From Candidatus Thiodubiliella sp. (GTDB lineage: Bacteria; Pseudomonadota; Gammaproteobacteria; PS1; Pseudothioglobaceae), in assembly GCA_029237605.1 (NCBI GenBank), contig JAQRGB010000001.1, positions 638,033 to 702,032 on the forward strand: DNA of 64,000 nucleotides. Direction: 5' to 3'. Shown piece after piece: positions 9,089 through 18,695 of this stretch (its first letter is position 1; each line of letters begins with the position of its first letter). The notes beneath the pieces are model-generated. The model did no database searches and was not told where the DNA came from. It saw only the letters and a list, made by a program, of their open reading frames with translations. The position numbers and the translations under genes are program-made.

Positions 9089-10228
9089 TTACTGAAATTG
9101 TTTAGCAATATTACTTAAGAATTTATGGCTAAATTCAATATCTTCTTGTGTGTTACTTTCATCTAAATCGTTCAAATATACTTCAGTTATATTGGCGTCA
9201 ATCTGTTTGACAATAATTTGATAGGACTTTTGAATTGCATTATCGCCAAAGATATCTGAAAAAATGCTATTATTATTTTCATTGGTAGAATTCACATAAA
9301 AACTACCCTCTTTCACATCTTTATCTTCAATATCAATATTTAACTCATCAAGTGCCCAATCAATACTTTTCCAAGTTTCGTACATACCCAAAGAAAATTT
9401 AAGTTTTGCGTATCCGCCCAATCCTGTCATTATTTCTGCATTTATTATCTGCTTTTCTTTAGCAGCAGTAATCTTATCTCTTGCAATAGCATTATCACTA
9501 CCAAGATAAACCATAAATCGGTAAAGCATTTCAGTTTCTAACAACTGATCTTTGGAACGTACCTGCCAAATAGTGTTTTCATTTTCGCTACCTGCCTTGG
9601 TAACTACTTCTTCCATAGAGTTCAAAGTGAAATAAACTTCAGCTCCATTGCCGCTATCTGCAGGCTCAATTCTTATTCTGTATTTATCAATAATTGGCAA
9701 TGTATATTTAGTATTTATAGTTTTTTGTAGTATTGCACGAATGAAGCCCACTGACTGATCTGGAGTTTCTGAATGATTTTCTAAAAAATTAGTTTCCATA
9801 ATGCCAATCTCTCTGTCACTTCTCTTGATTACAAAACCATATGATTTAAAAAACTTTTCTGCCAAATTCCACACTACGTCTATTTTTTTATCAACTACTA
9901 TCCAACGAATTTGACCAAATCTTCTAACTTTAACTTTTGCGAAACCATTAACAACGCTCGCTACCTTTTTATTAACAATAGCATCGTCTTTAGAAAAGCT
10001 AATAACATCTTCTTGAGTGTTTGTGATATAATTACTCAATTTAAGTGCATTTTGCAAGTTTGGCTTGGTTAAGTCTGGCGGCACTTCTAAAGAGGTTGTG
10101 GTTTTATCTGCATAATATTTAATATTTCTGTTACTAAAGCCGTTTTTTGATTTCTTTACTTTTTCGTTAAACGGCAAACAACCCACTAAATAAAATGCAA
10201 ATAGCATTGTTGTTATTATTTTTATCAT
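9089..10228 (-). CDS. bamC: outer membrane assembly lipoprotein BamC
   Basis: BamC (NlpB) is a lipoprotein of the BAM complex that inserts beta-barrels into the outer membrane. A lipoprotein signal is visible (residues 1-17, lipobox LVGC). The unstructured N-terminal segment contains TSLEVPPDLTKP, the conserved BamD-binding region. Two helix-grip domains follow, one with VWNLAEKFFKSYGF and one with YETWKSIDWALDELN. It is 379 residues against 344 in E. coli. Its ATG overlaps the dapA stop by 4 bases, the same dapA-bamC pair as in E. coli. Confidence 0.92.
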   Translation of the reverse strand: MIKIITTMLFAFYLVGCLPFNEKVKKSKNGFSNRNIKYYADKTTTSLEVPPDLTKPNLQNALKLSNYITNTQEDVISFSKDDAIVNKKVASVVNGFAKVKVRRFGQIRWIVVDKKIDVVWNLAEKFFKSYGFVIKRSDREIGIMETNFLENHSETPDQSVGFIRAILQKTINTKYTLPIIDKYRIRIEPADSGNGAEVYFTLNSMEEVVTKAGSENENTIWQVRSKDQLLETEMLYRFMVYLGSDNAIARDKITAAKEKQIINAEIMTGLGGYAKLKFSLGMYETWKSIDWALDELNIDIEDKDVKEGSFYVNSTNENNNSIFSDIFGDNAIQKSYQIIVKQIDANITEVYLNDLDESNTQEDIEFSHKFLSNIAKQFQ

Positions 10229-11115
10229 ACAGCTCCTAAATTAGATAAATCTTGTTCCAATATAATTTGATATTGTGGTGATAATTTTATTAATGGTAGG
10301 CGAATTCCACTACCACATTTACCCATTTTATACATCGCCCACTTAACAGGAATTGGGCTTGACTCAATAAATAAATGCTTATGTAAATTATATAAGTTTG
10401 CATTAATATTTTCAGCTAATTTTCTATTTTCATTCAAAGCCGCTTGATAGGCACTAGATACTTCTGCTGGCGCTACGTTTGCGGTCACTGAAATACCGCC
10501 ATGACCACCCATTAAAATAAATTCAACCGCTGTGATGTCATCGCCACTATACAATAAAAAATCTTTTGGGCATCCATCAATTAATACTTGTGCAACTGAC
10601 AATTTACCTGTTGCATCTTTAATACCAATAATATTGTCAATCGCTGACAGGCGGATCACTGTTTCTGGCAATAAATCTATAGCAGTTCTACTTGGAACAT
10701 TATACAAAATTTGGTCAATGTCGACTGTATTAGCAATAGTCTTGTAATGCAGATACAACCCTTCTTGTGTTGGTTTATTATAATAAGGTGTGACTAAAAG
10801 TGCAGCATTGGCACCCATGTCTTTGGCAGCTTGTGTTAATTCAATCGCCTCAGAAGTAGAATTAGCGCCTGTGCCTGCGATAATAGCAATACGCCCTTTA
10901 GCAAACTCAATGGTTTTCTGCATCACTTCAATATGCTCATCTTGATTAAGCGTTGCACTTTCGCCAGTTGTACCCATAGAGATAATAGCCTTAGTATTAT
11001 TTTTAATATGAAACTCAACCAAATTTGCAAGTGCGTCAAAATCCACCGAACCATCTTTAAACATCGGAGTAATTATGGCGACCATAGCACCTGTTAATGA
11101 ATGTTTTATACGCAT
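10225..11115 (-). CDS. dapA: 4-hydroxy-tetrahydrodipicolinate synthase
   Basis: DapA condenses pyruvate with aspartate semialdehyde, the first committed step to lysine and diaminopimelate. Motifs visible are GTTGESATL, YNVPSRTAIDL and the Schiff-base lysine in IGIKDATGKL. The frame is open further upstream to a TTG at 11172, but I use the ATG at 11115, which gives 296 residues and the expected N-terminus (SLTGAMVAIITPM). It overlaps bamC and lies 66 bases after amtB on the same strand. dapE, a later step of the same pathway, is at 13672-14799. Confidence 0.96.
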   Translation of the reverse strand: MRIKHSLTGAMVAIITPMFKDGSVDFDALANLVEFHIKNNTKAIISMGTTGESATLNQDEHIEVMQKTIEFAKGRIAIIAGTGANSTSEAIELTQAAKDMGANAALLVTPYYNKPTQEGLYLHYKTIANTVDIDQILYNVPSRTAIDLLPETVIRLSAIDNIIGIKDATGKLSVAQVLIDGCPKDFLLYSGDDITAVEFILMGGHGGISVTANVAPAEVSSAYQAALNENRKLAENINANLYNLHKHLFIESSPIPVKWAMYKMGKCGSGIRLPLIKLSPQYQIILEQDLSNLGAV

Positions 11116-11181
11116 TGTGTTATTATTTTTATAAACTACTAAACATTTAGTGGCCCCTTGCTTTAATTGCAATCTATAAAC

Positions 11182-12456
11182 TTACAAATTATAGCCAATT
11201 TCCTCATGAGAACTAATATCCAATCCTTGCTGTTCTTCTTCTGAGCTAACTCTTAAACCAATTATCATTTCAACAACTTTAAGAATAACATAGGTCACAA
11301 CCGCTGTATAAACAAAGGTTGCTACTATGCCAATAAATTGTACTCCTACTTGTGAGGCAACAGTCATGCCTTTTGCTAAACCTTGCCCGCTAAATAAACC
11401 AAGCTCATTTGAAGCAAATATACCAGTCATCAATGTACCTAAAATACCTCCTACGCCATGCACTGGAAATACATCTAATGAATCGTCAATTTTTAATTTT
11501 TGCTTAATGATAATAACCATATTAAAACAAACAAGTCCAGCAATAATACCAATCACCAATGCACCTGCAGGGCTAACAAAACCTGATGCTGGGGTAATCG
11601 TACCTAAGCCAGCAACCATACCTGTAACTGCACCCAATGCAGTTGGCTTACCAAACTTAATCCATTCATAAAACATCCATACCATTGCTGCAGTTGCAGC
11701 AGATATATGTGTAACCAGCATAGCCATCGCCGCATCGCCATTTGCCGCCAATGCCGAACCACCGTTAAAACCGAACCAACCCACCCAAAGCATGCCTGCG
11801 CCAGTAATCACCATTGTCATATTATGTGGCGGCATTGGTCTTTCTCCAAACCCCTTACGTGGGCCTACGACCATTGCCGCAACTAATGCACCAACACCTG
11901 CAGTGATATGTACGACTGTACCCCCAGCAAAATCTAACAAACCCATTTCTTGTAGCCAACCACCACCCCATACCCAATGAGTAATTGGGGCGTAAACCAT
12001 AATCAGCCAAAATGTGCTAAATAATAATACTGCTGAGAATTTCATTCTTTCAGCAAAACCACCAATAATTAGTGCTGGAGTGATAATAGCAAATGTCATT
12101 TGGAAAAGCATAAATAAACTCTCGGGAATATCGCCACGTAATGAGCCTTCTAGAACACCTAAAAGCATGAATTTAGACAAACTACCAAAATAAACATTAC
12201 CGTCAGCAAAAGCGATTGAATAACCAACTACTAACCATAAAATTGAAGAAATACCTGCAATAGCAAAACATTGTATAAGCACTGATAGAATATTTTTACT
12301 ACGAACCAAGCCACCATAAAATAACGCCAAACCTGGTAAGGTCATAAACAGTACTAATGCTGTTGAAGTTAAAACCCACGAAGTATTTGCACCATCTAAA
12401 CCTTCGGCAAATACGCTCATTGGCATTAAGGTTAATAAGATTAATATCTTTTTCAT
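11182..12456 (-). CDS. amtB: ammonium transporter AmtB
   Basis: This is an inner-membrane ammonium channel of the Amt/Rh family with a cleavable signal peptide (about residues 1-17, ending SVFAEG) and about eleven transmembrane helices. The twin pore histidines are in GGTVVHITAGVGAL and FPVHGVGGILGT. WVLTSTALVLFMTLPGLALFYGGLVR is the usual first helix. The 424 residues are normal for the family. It lies 10 bases after glnK, the standard pair in which GlnK plugs the channel under nitrogen sufficiency. Confidence 0.97.
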   Translation of the reverse strand: MKKILILLTLMPMSVFAEGLDGANTSWVLTSTALVLFMTLPGLALFYGGLVRSKNILSVLIQCFAIAGISSILWLVVGYSIAFADGNVYFGSLSKFMLLGVLEGSLRGDIPESLFMLFQMTFAIITPALIIGGFAERMKFSAVLLFSTFWLIMVYAPITHWVWGGGWLQEMGLLDFAGGTVVHITAGVGALVAAMVVGPRKGFGERPMPPHNMTMVITGAGMLWVGWFGFNGGSALAANGDAAMAMLVTHISAATAAMVWMFYEWIKFGKPTALGAVTGMVAGLGTITPASGFVSPAGALVIGIIAGLVCFNMVIIIKQKLKIDDSLDVFPVHGVGGILGTLMTGIFASNELGLFSGQGLAKGMTVASQVGVQFIGIVATFVYTAVVTYVILKVVEMIIGLRVSSEEEQQGLDISSHEEIGYNL

Positions 12457-12466
12457 TTCTATTTCC

Positions 12467-12805
12467 TTACAGAGCGTCTTGGTCAGTTTCTCCAGTACGA
12501 ATACGGATCACTTTTTCAACTGTACTAACAAAAATCTTACCATCACCCACTTTTCCAGTATTGGCAGTTTTAGTAATTGCTTCAATAACGCTGCTTAGTT
12601 CTGACGCTGCAACTACAATTTCTAATTTAATCTTCGGTAAAAAATCAACTTGATATTCTGCGCCACGATACATTTCTGTATGTCCTTTTTGGCGGCCAAA
12701 ACCTTTAACTTCAGTAACAGTAACGCCAGATACACCGGTTTCTAATAATACTTCTCTTACATCATCTAGCTGATGTGGCCTAAGAATCGCACTTACAAGT
12801 TTCAT
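12467..12805 (-). CDS. glnK: nitrogen regulatory protein P-II (GlnK/GlnB)
   Basis: This is a trimeric P-II sensor that reads 2-oxoglutarate, ATP and glutamine state and gates AmtB. Its 112 residues include the T-loop with the uridylylation tyrosine Y51 (YRGAEYQVDFLPK) and the B-loop TGKVGDGKIFV. A strong GGGAGAAG ribosome binding site precedes the ATG at 12805. The glnK-amtB order supports GlnK over GlnB. Confidence 0.96.
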   Translation of the reverse strand: MKLVSAILRPHQLDDVREVLLETGVSGVTVTEVKGFGRQKGHTEMYRGAEYQVDFLPKIKLEIVVAASELSSVIEAITKTANTGKVGDGKIFVSTVEKVIRIRTGETDQDAL

Positions 12806-12844
12806 ATTTCTTCTCCCATTAATTACTTATTAATAATACACATC

Positions 12845-12850
12845 ATTATA
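12845..12850 (-). promoter_or_regulatory. candidate -10 box for glnK-amtB
   Basis: A TATAAT on the minus strand lies 40 bases before the glnK ATG. No good -35 box sits at the right distance, and I do not see the TGGCAC-TTGC pattern of a sigma-54 promoter that often drives this operon elsewhere. Weak evidence. Confidence 0.3.
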
Positions 12851-12982
12851 CAAAAAATATTTACTGTTATTTTTATATAATTATAGTGATTAGCAAAATA
12901 TTAAACCTTATCCTTCTACTGATGACTACACAGCAATATACTAAAATTATGAACTTACTACTGCACGCAATAGCTAAACAAG

Positions 12983-13660
12983 TTACCTACTTTTTAGTAA
13001 ATCAGGGCGTTTTTTATAAGTATTTCGTTCTGCTTGCTCTGTGCGCCAAACATTAATCTTTGCTTGGTGCCCATTAAGTAAAATCTCTGGTACGCTTTGC
13101 CCGTCAATCTTTTCTGGACGTGTATAGTGTGGATAATCTAACAAGCCATCGACGAATGAATCATTAAGAGATTCTTGATTGCCCAATACTCCTGGAATTT
13201 GTCGGCTAACGGCATCAATTAACACCATCGCGCCTAATTCACCACCACTAATAACATAGTCGCCAATAGAGATTTCTCTATCAATATCATTTTCAATAAC
13301 ACGCTCATCTATTCCTTCGTAACGTCCACATAACAAAGTAAGTGATTCAAGCTCAGATAATTCAACGACCAATTTATTATCTAATTTTTCTCCCTGTGGT
13401 GAGAGGTAAACAACGGTAGTATTAATAGTTTTCTGTTTTATTTTACTAATGCAATCACGAATAGGTTTGACTTGCATCACCATACCACCACCACCACCAT
13501 AAGGAGGAGCATCAATATTACGGTATTTATTAACACTAAAATCTCGTAGCTGCCAAGTATTAACAGATAATAGAGATTTTTTAATCCCACGAGCAATCAC
13601 TCCTTCGTCTGTAATCGCTGAAAACATTTTAGGGAACAGCGTGATAATATCAAAATGCAT
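12983..13660 (-). CDS. trmD: tRNA (guanine-N1)-methyltransferase TrmD
   Basis: TrmD methylates G37 of tRNAs, preventing +1 frameshifting. The 225 residues contain the SPOUT trefoil-knot motifs: YLSPQGEKLD, LLCGRYEGIDERVI and SIGDYVISGGELGAM, followed by PHYTRP. It usually sits in rpsP-rimM-trmD-rplS; here it follows dapE by 11 bases and none of those partners is present, so the operon has been rearranged. Confidence 0.97.
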   Translation of the reverse strand: MHFDIITLFPKMFSAITDEGVIARGIKKSLLSVNTWQLRDFSVNKYRNIDAPPYGGGGGMVMQVKPIRDCISKIKQKTINTTVVYLSPQGEKLDNKLVVELSELESLTLLCGRYEGIDERVIENDIDREISIGDYVISGGELGAMVLIDAVSRQIPGVLGNQESLNDSFVDGLLDYPHYTRPEKIDGQSVPEILLNGHQAKINVWRTEQAERNTYKKRPDLLKSR

Positions 13661-13671
13661 TAACTTTGCCT

Positions 13672-14799
13672 TTAAAGAATAATATTTTTAAGAATTTTAT
13701 AATAAATAATACTTAAATCCTCTAAGTCTTGTACTCTCACACACTCATCAACTTGGTGAATAGTAGCATTTAATGGACCAAGTTCCACCACTTGTGCGCC
13801 CAATATTGGTGCAATAAATCGCCCGTCTGAAGTACCACCAGAGGTAGATAACTCACTATCAATACCTTTTACTGATTTAATCGCTTCTATACAAACATTC
13901 ACTAAATCCCCTTTTGGCGTTAAAAATGGATAACCAGAATGCTCCCAATCAATTTTGTATTCAAAATTGTACTGATTTAAAATCATTAAAACTCTTTGTT
14001 GTAGATCTTTATAATTAGATTCGGTTGAATATCTAAAATTAAACATAACTTCCACTGTGCTAGGAATAATATTAGACACACCAGTGCCAGAATTAATATT
14101 GGATATTTGAAAACTAGTCGCTGGAAAATAATCATTACCCTCGTCCCATAATTCATTGCACAAAGCGTCAAGTACTGGTATTGCCAGATGGATTGGATTA
14201 TTCGCCAAATATGGATAAGCAATATGTCCTTGTTTGCCAATTAAAGTCAACCTACCATTTAATGATCCACGACGACCGTTTTTAATCACATCACCCAAAT
14301 ATTGGGTTGATGATGGTTCACCCACTAAGCAATAATCTACATTTTGACCTTGTGCCTTTAAGTGTTCACATACCCTAACCGTGCCATCAATCGCAGGGCC
14401 CTCCTCATCAGAGGTAATTAAAAAACCAATACTGCCTTTATGCTCTGGAAAATCTGCAACAAACTGCTCAGTTGCGGTCATCATTGACGCCAGTGAGCCT
14501 TTCATATCTGCTGCTCCGCGACCATATAATATTCCATTAATCACTTCTGGTTTAAATGGATCGGTCTTCCAATTACCACCAACTGGCACAACATCAGTAT
14601 GCCCAGCGAAGACAAAGACAGGCGAGTAATTACCATGCCATGCCCAAAAATTATCTACTTTACCAAATTTTAAACTACTAACTTTAAAACCAACTTTTTT
14701 TAGTCTATCTATCATCAATCGCTGACAACCATTGTCATTAGGGGTTATTGAATCAATAGCAATTAAATCTTTAGCTAGCTGCAATGTATCACTTGTCAT
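13672..14799 (-). CDS. dapE: succinyl-diaminopimelate desuccinylase
   Basis: DapE is a di-zinc M20-family hydrolase that releases LL-diaminopimelate. The metal and catalytic motifs are FAGHTDVVPVG, LYGRGAADMKGSLA, ITSDEEGPAIDGT and the C-terminal STSGGTSDGRFIA. Its 375 residues are normal. The ATG at 14799 overlaps the ccmI stop by 4 bases. In E. coli dapE is not linked to cytochrome c genes, so this pairing is local. Confidence 0.97.
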   Translation of the reverse strand: MTSDTLQLAKDLIAIDSITPNDNGCQRLMIDRLKKVGFKVSSLKFGKVDNFWAWHGNYSPVFVFAGHTDVVPVGGNWKTDPFKPEVINGILYGRGAADMKGSLASMMTATEQFVADFPEHKGSIGFLITSDEEGPAIDGTVRVCEHLKAQGQNVDYCLVGEPSSTQYLGDVIKNGRRGSLNGRLTLIGKQGHIAYPYLANNPIHLAIPVLDALCNELWDEGNDYFPATSFQISNINSGTGVSNIIPSTVEVMFNFRYSTESNYKDLQQRVLMILNQYNFEYKIDWEHSGYPFLTPKGDLVNVCIEAIKSVKGIDSELSTSGGTSDGRFIAPILGAQVVELGPLNATIHQVDECVRVQDLEDLSIIYYKILKNIIL

Positions 14800-15962
14800 A
14801 ACTTTAATTCTACTACTGGATTATCTCTAACATCAATTACTTGACTAACTGCTTCAATATCACTCACTTGTCGCATTGCCGAACCAGATTTGCTTAAACG
14901 CACTACGACAAGCACTTTTGAAGATTGTGATAATTTTTTACTCGGTATTACTGAATTTTTATCGGTCAATACCACCACGCCATTAAAATCTTTTAACTGA
15001 ATTTTTTGAATAGCAATCGGCATGGGGCTACCTTGTGTAGCTTTAATATAAATCATCAAATAATGCTTTTGAAAATTTACCTGATGTAAGTGCTCAGATA
15101 TAGTAATATTAATTGTCACCTGATGTTGCTGTATTGGCTGAGTGTTCTCATTTTGCATTTGCGATAATTCATTCAATACATTTTGTAGAATTGCTCTTTC
15201 TGGTTGATTATTAGATAATAATGATAATGTTCTTTGCCAAAATTTTTGCGCTAAATCAAATTGCTGCGCATTAATTGCTACCCAACCTGCTAAATACAAA
15301 GCATCTGTCGAATTCACATCAATTTCCAACGCCTCACGTACCAAAGTAGAAACACGGCCTGTAAATTGATTATTTTGAGAAATTGCCAAAGTTGAGGCGT
15401 ATTCAACTAACATTCCAATATTTTTTGACTCCAATTGGTAAGAGCTCTCATAAGCCTCCAAAGACAAATCAATTTCATTAGATTTAAATAATGCTAAACC
15501 CAACATTCTCCACGCTGCCGCATCATCAGGTTTTTCTTCCACTCGCTGTCTAATTTTAACAATACTTTGTGCTAAAGTTGTCATTTTTTCCGTATGTACT
15601 GTTGGTGTTGTGTATGAGGTAAGTGATTCATATACAAACAAAGAAGTACTAGGTAGAAATACCAAAATTAGCACAATTAGCCATATTGGAATACTTTGTT
15701 GCGTATTATCAATAATATCATTTATTTGTTCTATCTCAATACTTAAAGTTTGCACAATTTCATCTTTTGCTTGTTCAAATGCTTGTTCGTCAATCAAATT
15801 GCTTTGTAAATCTTGTTCTAATTCTTCTTTCTTTTGTCTACCTAATGCGATATTAGAGTTTTCTAGATTTAGCGTATTACTTTTTAACGGTCTATATAAA
15901 AACCAAATCAACCATAATACTGAAATCACTAGCATAAGTACAAACCACAGATACAAACTCAT
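14796..15962 (-). CDS. ccmI: cytochrome c maturation protein CcmI
   Basis: CcmI chaperones apocytochrome c to the heme ligase. Two N-terminal transmembrane helices (about residues 3-24 and 92-112) flank a cytoplasmic coiled loop with the typical RQKKEELEQDLQSNLID pattern. A periplasmic TPR region follows (AAWRMLGLALFKSNEIDLSLEAY and related helices), then a beta-rich C-terminal domain. The 388 residues fit the long CcmI/CycH form. It overlaps ccmF by 4 bases. The ccmG and ccmH genes that normally lie between ccmF and ccmI are absent. Confidence 0.88.
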   Translation of the reverse strand: MSLYLWFVLMLVISVLWLIWFLYRPLKSNTLNLENSNIALGRQKKEELEQDLQSNLIDEQAFEQAKDEIVQTLSIEIEQINDIIDNTQQSIPIWLIVLILVFLPSTSLFVYESLTSYTTPTVHTEKMTTLAQSIVKIRQRVEEKPDDAAAWRMLGLALFKSNEIDLSLEAYESSYQLESKNIGMLVEYASTLAISQNNQFTGRVSTLVREALEIDVNSTDALYLAGWVAINAQQFDLAQKFWQRTLSLLSNNQPERAILQNVLNELSQMQNENTQPIQQHQVTINITISEHLHQVNFQKHYLMIYIKATQGSPMPIAIQKIQLKDFNGVVVLTDKNSVIPSKKLSQSSKVLVVVRLSKSGSAMRQVSDIEAVSQVIDVRDNPVVELKL

Positions 15963-17869
15963 GACTTTGCTCTCACTCTAATTCGGTAACGTCTATCAAA
16001 TGCTGCTAGTAAAGCACCTAATGTAATAAAGATGCCTCCTAACCAAATCCATCTAATAAGTGGCTTATAATACAACCTTACGCTCCACGCACCGTCACCT
16101 AATGACTCACCCAAAGCAATATAAATATCTCGGTAAAAAGATGGGTCAATCGCCGCTTCAGTCATCGGCATACCAGTAACATATTGACGCTTTTCAGGCT
16201 TTAAAATAGCGATTCTCTCGCCTTTATATCCTACTTCAACCACACCTTTATACCCTGTGTAATTCTGTCCTTTAAAATTATTAACGCCCTTAAAAGTAAA
16301 ACTGTAGCCTTCAATTTCTACCATCTCATTTGGCGTCATCTTAATGTCTTTTTCCACGCCATATTGCGTGGTGACAGTTGCACCTAACAAAAAAACAGCA
16401 ATACCAATATGCGCTAATATCATGCCTAAGAAAGAGCTATTTATATTGCTCTTTTTAATTAACCTTTGTGCTAATAACAATAATGAATGCAGAACCACCC
16501 AAATAAACAAAAACACCGCTAATGCCACATAAATATTATCTATAGATAAATAAGTGATTAGCGTTATCATAATAGCGATAAACACAGTGTGTATAGTAGC
16601 ATCAATCATCCTACCTACACTATCTTCTTTCCAGCGCAAAAATGCACCAATTGCCATAATCAACACCGCTGGTATCATTATAGGAACAAACACTGTATCA
16701 AAATATGGCGCACCAACTGAAATTTTACCTAAACCAAATGAATCTAGTAAAAGTGGGTACAGTGTCCCTAAAAAAACACTCAATGTTGCTGCTACTAATA
16801 AAATATTATTCATCAACAAGCCACTCTCTCTAGATAATGGCGAAAATTTATTACTACTACGCATTAAATTAGCACGCCATGCATATAAAACTAGAGACCC
16901 ACCAACCACAATCATTAGAAATATCAAAACAAACAGACCACGATCAGGATCAGAAGCAAAAGAATGCACTGAAGTCAAAATACCTGAACGCACCAAAAAA
17001 GTACCTAACAAACTCAGAGAAAAGCCAGAGATAGCAAGTAATACCGTCCAATGCTTAAATGCGCCACGCTTTTCACTCACACTCAATGAATGCACCAATG
17101 CAGTCGCCACCAACCATGGCATAAATGAGGCATTTTCTACTGGGTCCCAAAACCACCAGCCACCCCAGCCAAGTTCATAATAAGCCCACCAAGACCCTAA
17201 CACAATGCCAAAAGTCAAGCATGCCCAAGCAACCAATGTCCACGGGCGCGACCATTTTAACCATGTGGAATCCAACTGCCCACGAATAAGTGCTGACAAA
17301 ACAAAGGCAAATGGTACCGCCATTCCTACATAGCCCATATACAATATCGGTGGATGCACAATAAGCCCAAAGTCTTGCAACAACGGATTGAGCTCACGCC
17401 CTTGTATTGGCACAATATCTAAGCGCTCAAATGGATTAGAAGTTAGCAATAAAAACAATAAAAAACCTACACTAATCAGCCCTAATATAATTAAAATATG
17501 ATTCACAACCTGTGTTGGCAAACGCTTAGAAAAAATAGACACTGCCACACTCCAAGCCGATAATATCAATGCCCACAGCAATAAAGATCCTTCATGTGCA
17601 CCCCAAACAGCAGACATCTTAAAGATATCAGGCAATTGAGTATTAGAATTACTGGCAACATATTTTACGGAGAAATCATCTATCACAAAGGCATTCATTA
17701 ACAATGCAAACGATAGTACAACCCAAAATAATTGCATCCACGATAAAGGTTTAGCAAGCTGCATCAAGACAACTGACCCACGTAACATCCCTATACTTGG
17801 TAGCAGCACTTGCAAAATAGCTGTCATCAAAGATATAATTAAAGCAAAATGTCCAATCTCAGGTAACAA
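15959..17869 (-). CDS. ccmF: heme lyase subunit CcmF
   Basis: CcmF is the multi-pass inner-membrane core of the System I heme ligase that attaches heme to apocytochrome c. The WWD heme-handling motif is clear (GWGGWWFWDPVENASFMPWL), with conserved histidines in PPILYMGYVG-type and FLVRSGILTSVHSFA segments. It is 636 residues and about fifteen helices, the normal size. The start is a TTG at 17869: the family N-terminus MLPEIGHFAL begins there and AGGAG lies 10 bases upstream. Confidence 0.96.
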   Translation of the reverse strand: MLPEIGHFALIISLMTAILQVLLPSIGMLRGSVVLMQLAKPLSWMQLFWVVLSFALLMNAFVIDDFSVKYVASNSNTQLPDIFKMSAVWGAHEGSLLLWALILSAWSVAVSIFSKRLPTQVVNHILIILGLISVGFLLFLLLTSNPFERLDIVPIQGRELNPLLQDFGLIVHPPILYMGYVGMAVPFAFVLSALIRGQLDSTWLKWSRPWTLVAWACLTFGIVLGSWWAYYELGWGGWWFWDPVENASFMPWLVATALVHSLSVSEKRGAFKHWTVLLAISGFSLSLLGTFLVRSGILTSVHSFASDPDRGLFVLIFLMIVVGGSLVLYAWRANLMRSSNKFSPLSRESGLLMNNILLVAATLSVFLGTLYPLLLDSFGLGKISVGAPYFDTVFVPIMIPAVLIMAIGAFLRWKEDSVGRMIDATIHTVFIAIMITLITYLSIDNIYVALAVFLFIWVVLHSLLLLAQRLIKKSNINSSFLGMILAHIGIAVFLLGATVTTQYGVEKDIKMTPNEMVEIEGYSFTFKGVNNFKGQNYTGYKGVVEVGYKGERIAILKPEKRQYVTGMPMTEAAIDPSFYRDIYIALGESLGDGAWSVRLYYKPLIRWIWLGGIFITLGALLAAFDRRYRIRVRAKS

Positions 17870-17882
17870 TTTAAAAAATCTC

Positions 17883-18695
17883 CTAGAATAAATCCATTAT
17901 TTTATCTAATCCGCTAACATTAATTACAATATTTGCTTTCTTAATAACTATAGGATTAGCATGGTAAGCTACCGATAACCCAGATAATGCCATCATTTCT
18001 AAATCATTTGCACCATCGCCCGCCACAATTACTTGGGATGGCGATATCTTATATTTCCCGCATAATTTGGAAACAAATTCAGCCTTAGTAGCAGCATTAA
18101 CGATATCTCCATCCACTTTGCCTGTTAATTGATTGTTCTCAACCATCAATTCATTTGCACAGTCACAATCTAAGCCGATATCTTGTACCAATCTATGCGT
18201 AAAATACTTAAATCCACCTGAAACAACCGCTGTTTTTATCCCTTGTGTTTTAAAAAATTGAATCAACTCTTTGCCACCATGATTCACTTTCAAACGCTCA
18301 GTATAAACTCGATTCAATACTGATATGTCTAAACCCTTAAGTAAAGCAACGCGCTCAACCAAAGATGCATTAAAATCCAGTTCTCCTTGCATCGCACGCT
18401 CGGTGATTTTAGCAACTTTAGGTTTAAGATTAGCAAAATCCGCAATTTCATCAATACACTCAATGTTAATCAAGGTTGAATCCATGTCACTAACAAATAA
18501 CTTTACCTTAGAAAAATTAAATACAGGTAAATAATTAATATCCACATCAAATACCTTACGCAAGACTTCAATATCAATACTCTCATCTGTTGAAAAACGA
18601 AAATGCGATGGTTTAGATTCAAATGTTACGCCAATAACATCTGCTATTTTATTGGCAATATGCAAATCTTTAGTGTGCAGGATAATCGTATTCAT
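17883..18695 (-). CDS. serB: phosphoserine phosphatase
   Basis: SerB is a HAD-family phosphatase making serine from phosphoserine. The nucleophile motif is DMDST at residues 70-74 (FVSDMDSTLINIECIDEIA), followed by AVVSGGFKYFTHRL and the metal-binding AGDGANDLEMM. The frame is open up to a TTG at 18752, but the ATG at 18695 gives a 270-residue protein and is preferred. The gene lies 13 bases before ccmF on the same strand and may be its promoter-proximal partner. Confidence 0.94.
   Translation of the reverse strand: MNTIILHTKDLHIANKIADVIGVTFESKPSHFRFSTDESIDIEVLRKVFDVDINYLPVFNFSKVKLFVSDMDSTLINIECIDEIADFANLKPKVAKITERAMQGELDFNASLVERVALLKGLDISVLNRVYTERLKVNHGGKELIQFFKTQGIKTAVVSGGFKYFTHRLVQDIGLDCDCANELMVENNQLTGKVDGDIVNAATKAEFVSKLCGKYKISPSQVIVAGDGANDLEMMALSGLSVAYHANPIVIKKANIVINVSGLDKIMDLF

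Noticed and set aside
11116-11172. N-terminal extension of DapA starting at a TTG
   Set aside because: The family N-terminus begins at the ATG at 11115, and the 19 extra residues match nothing.
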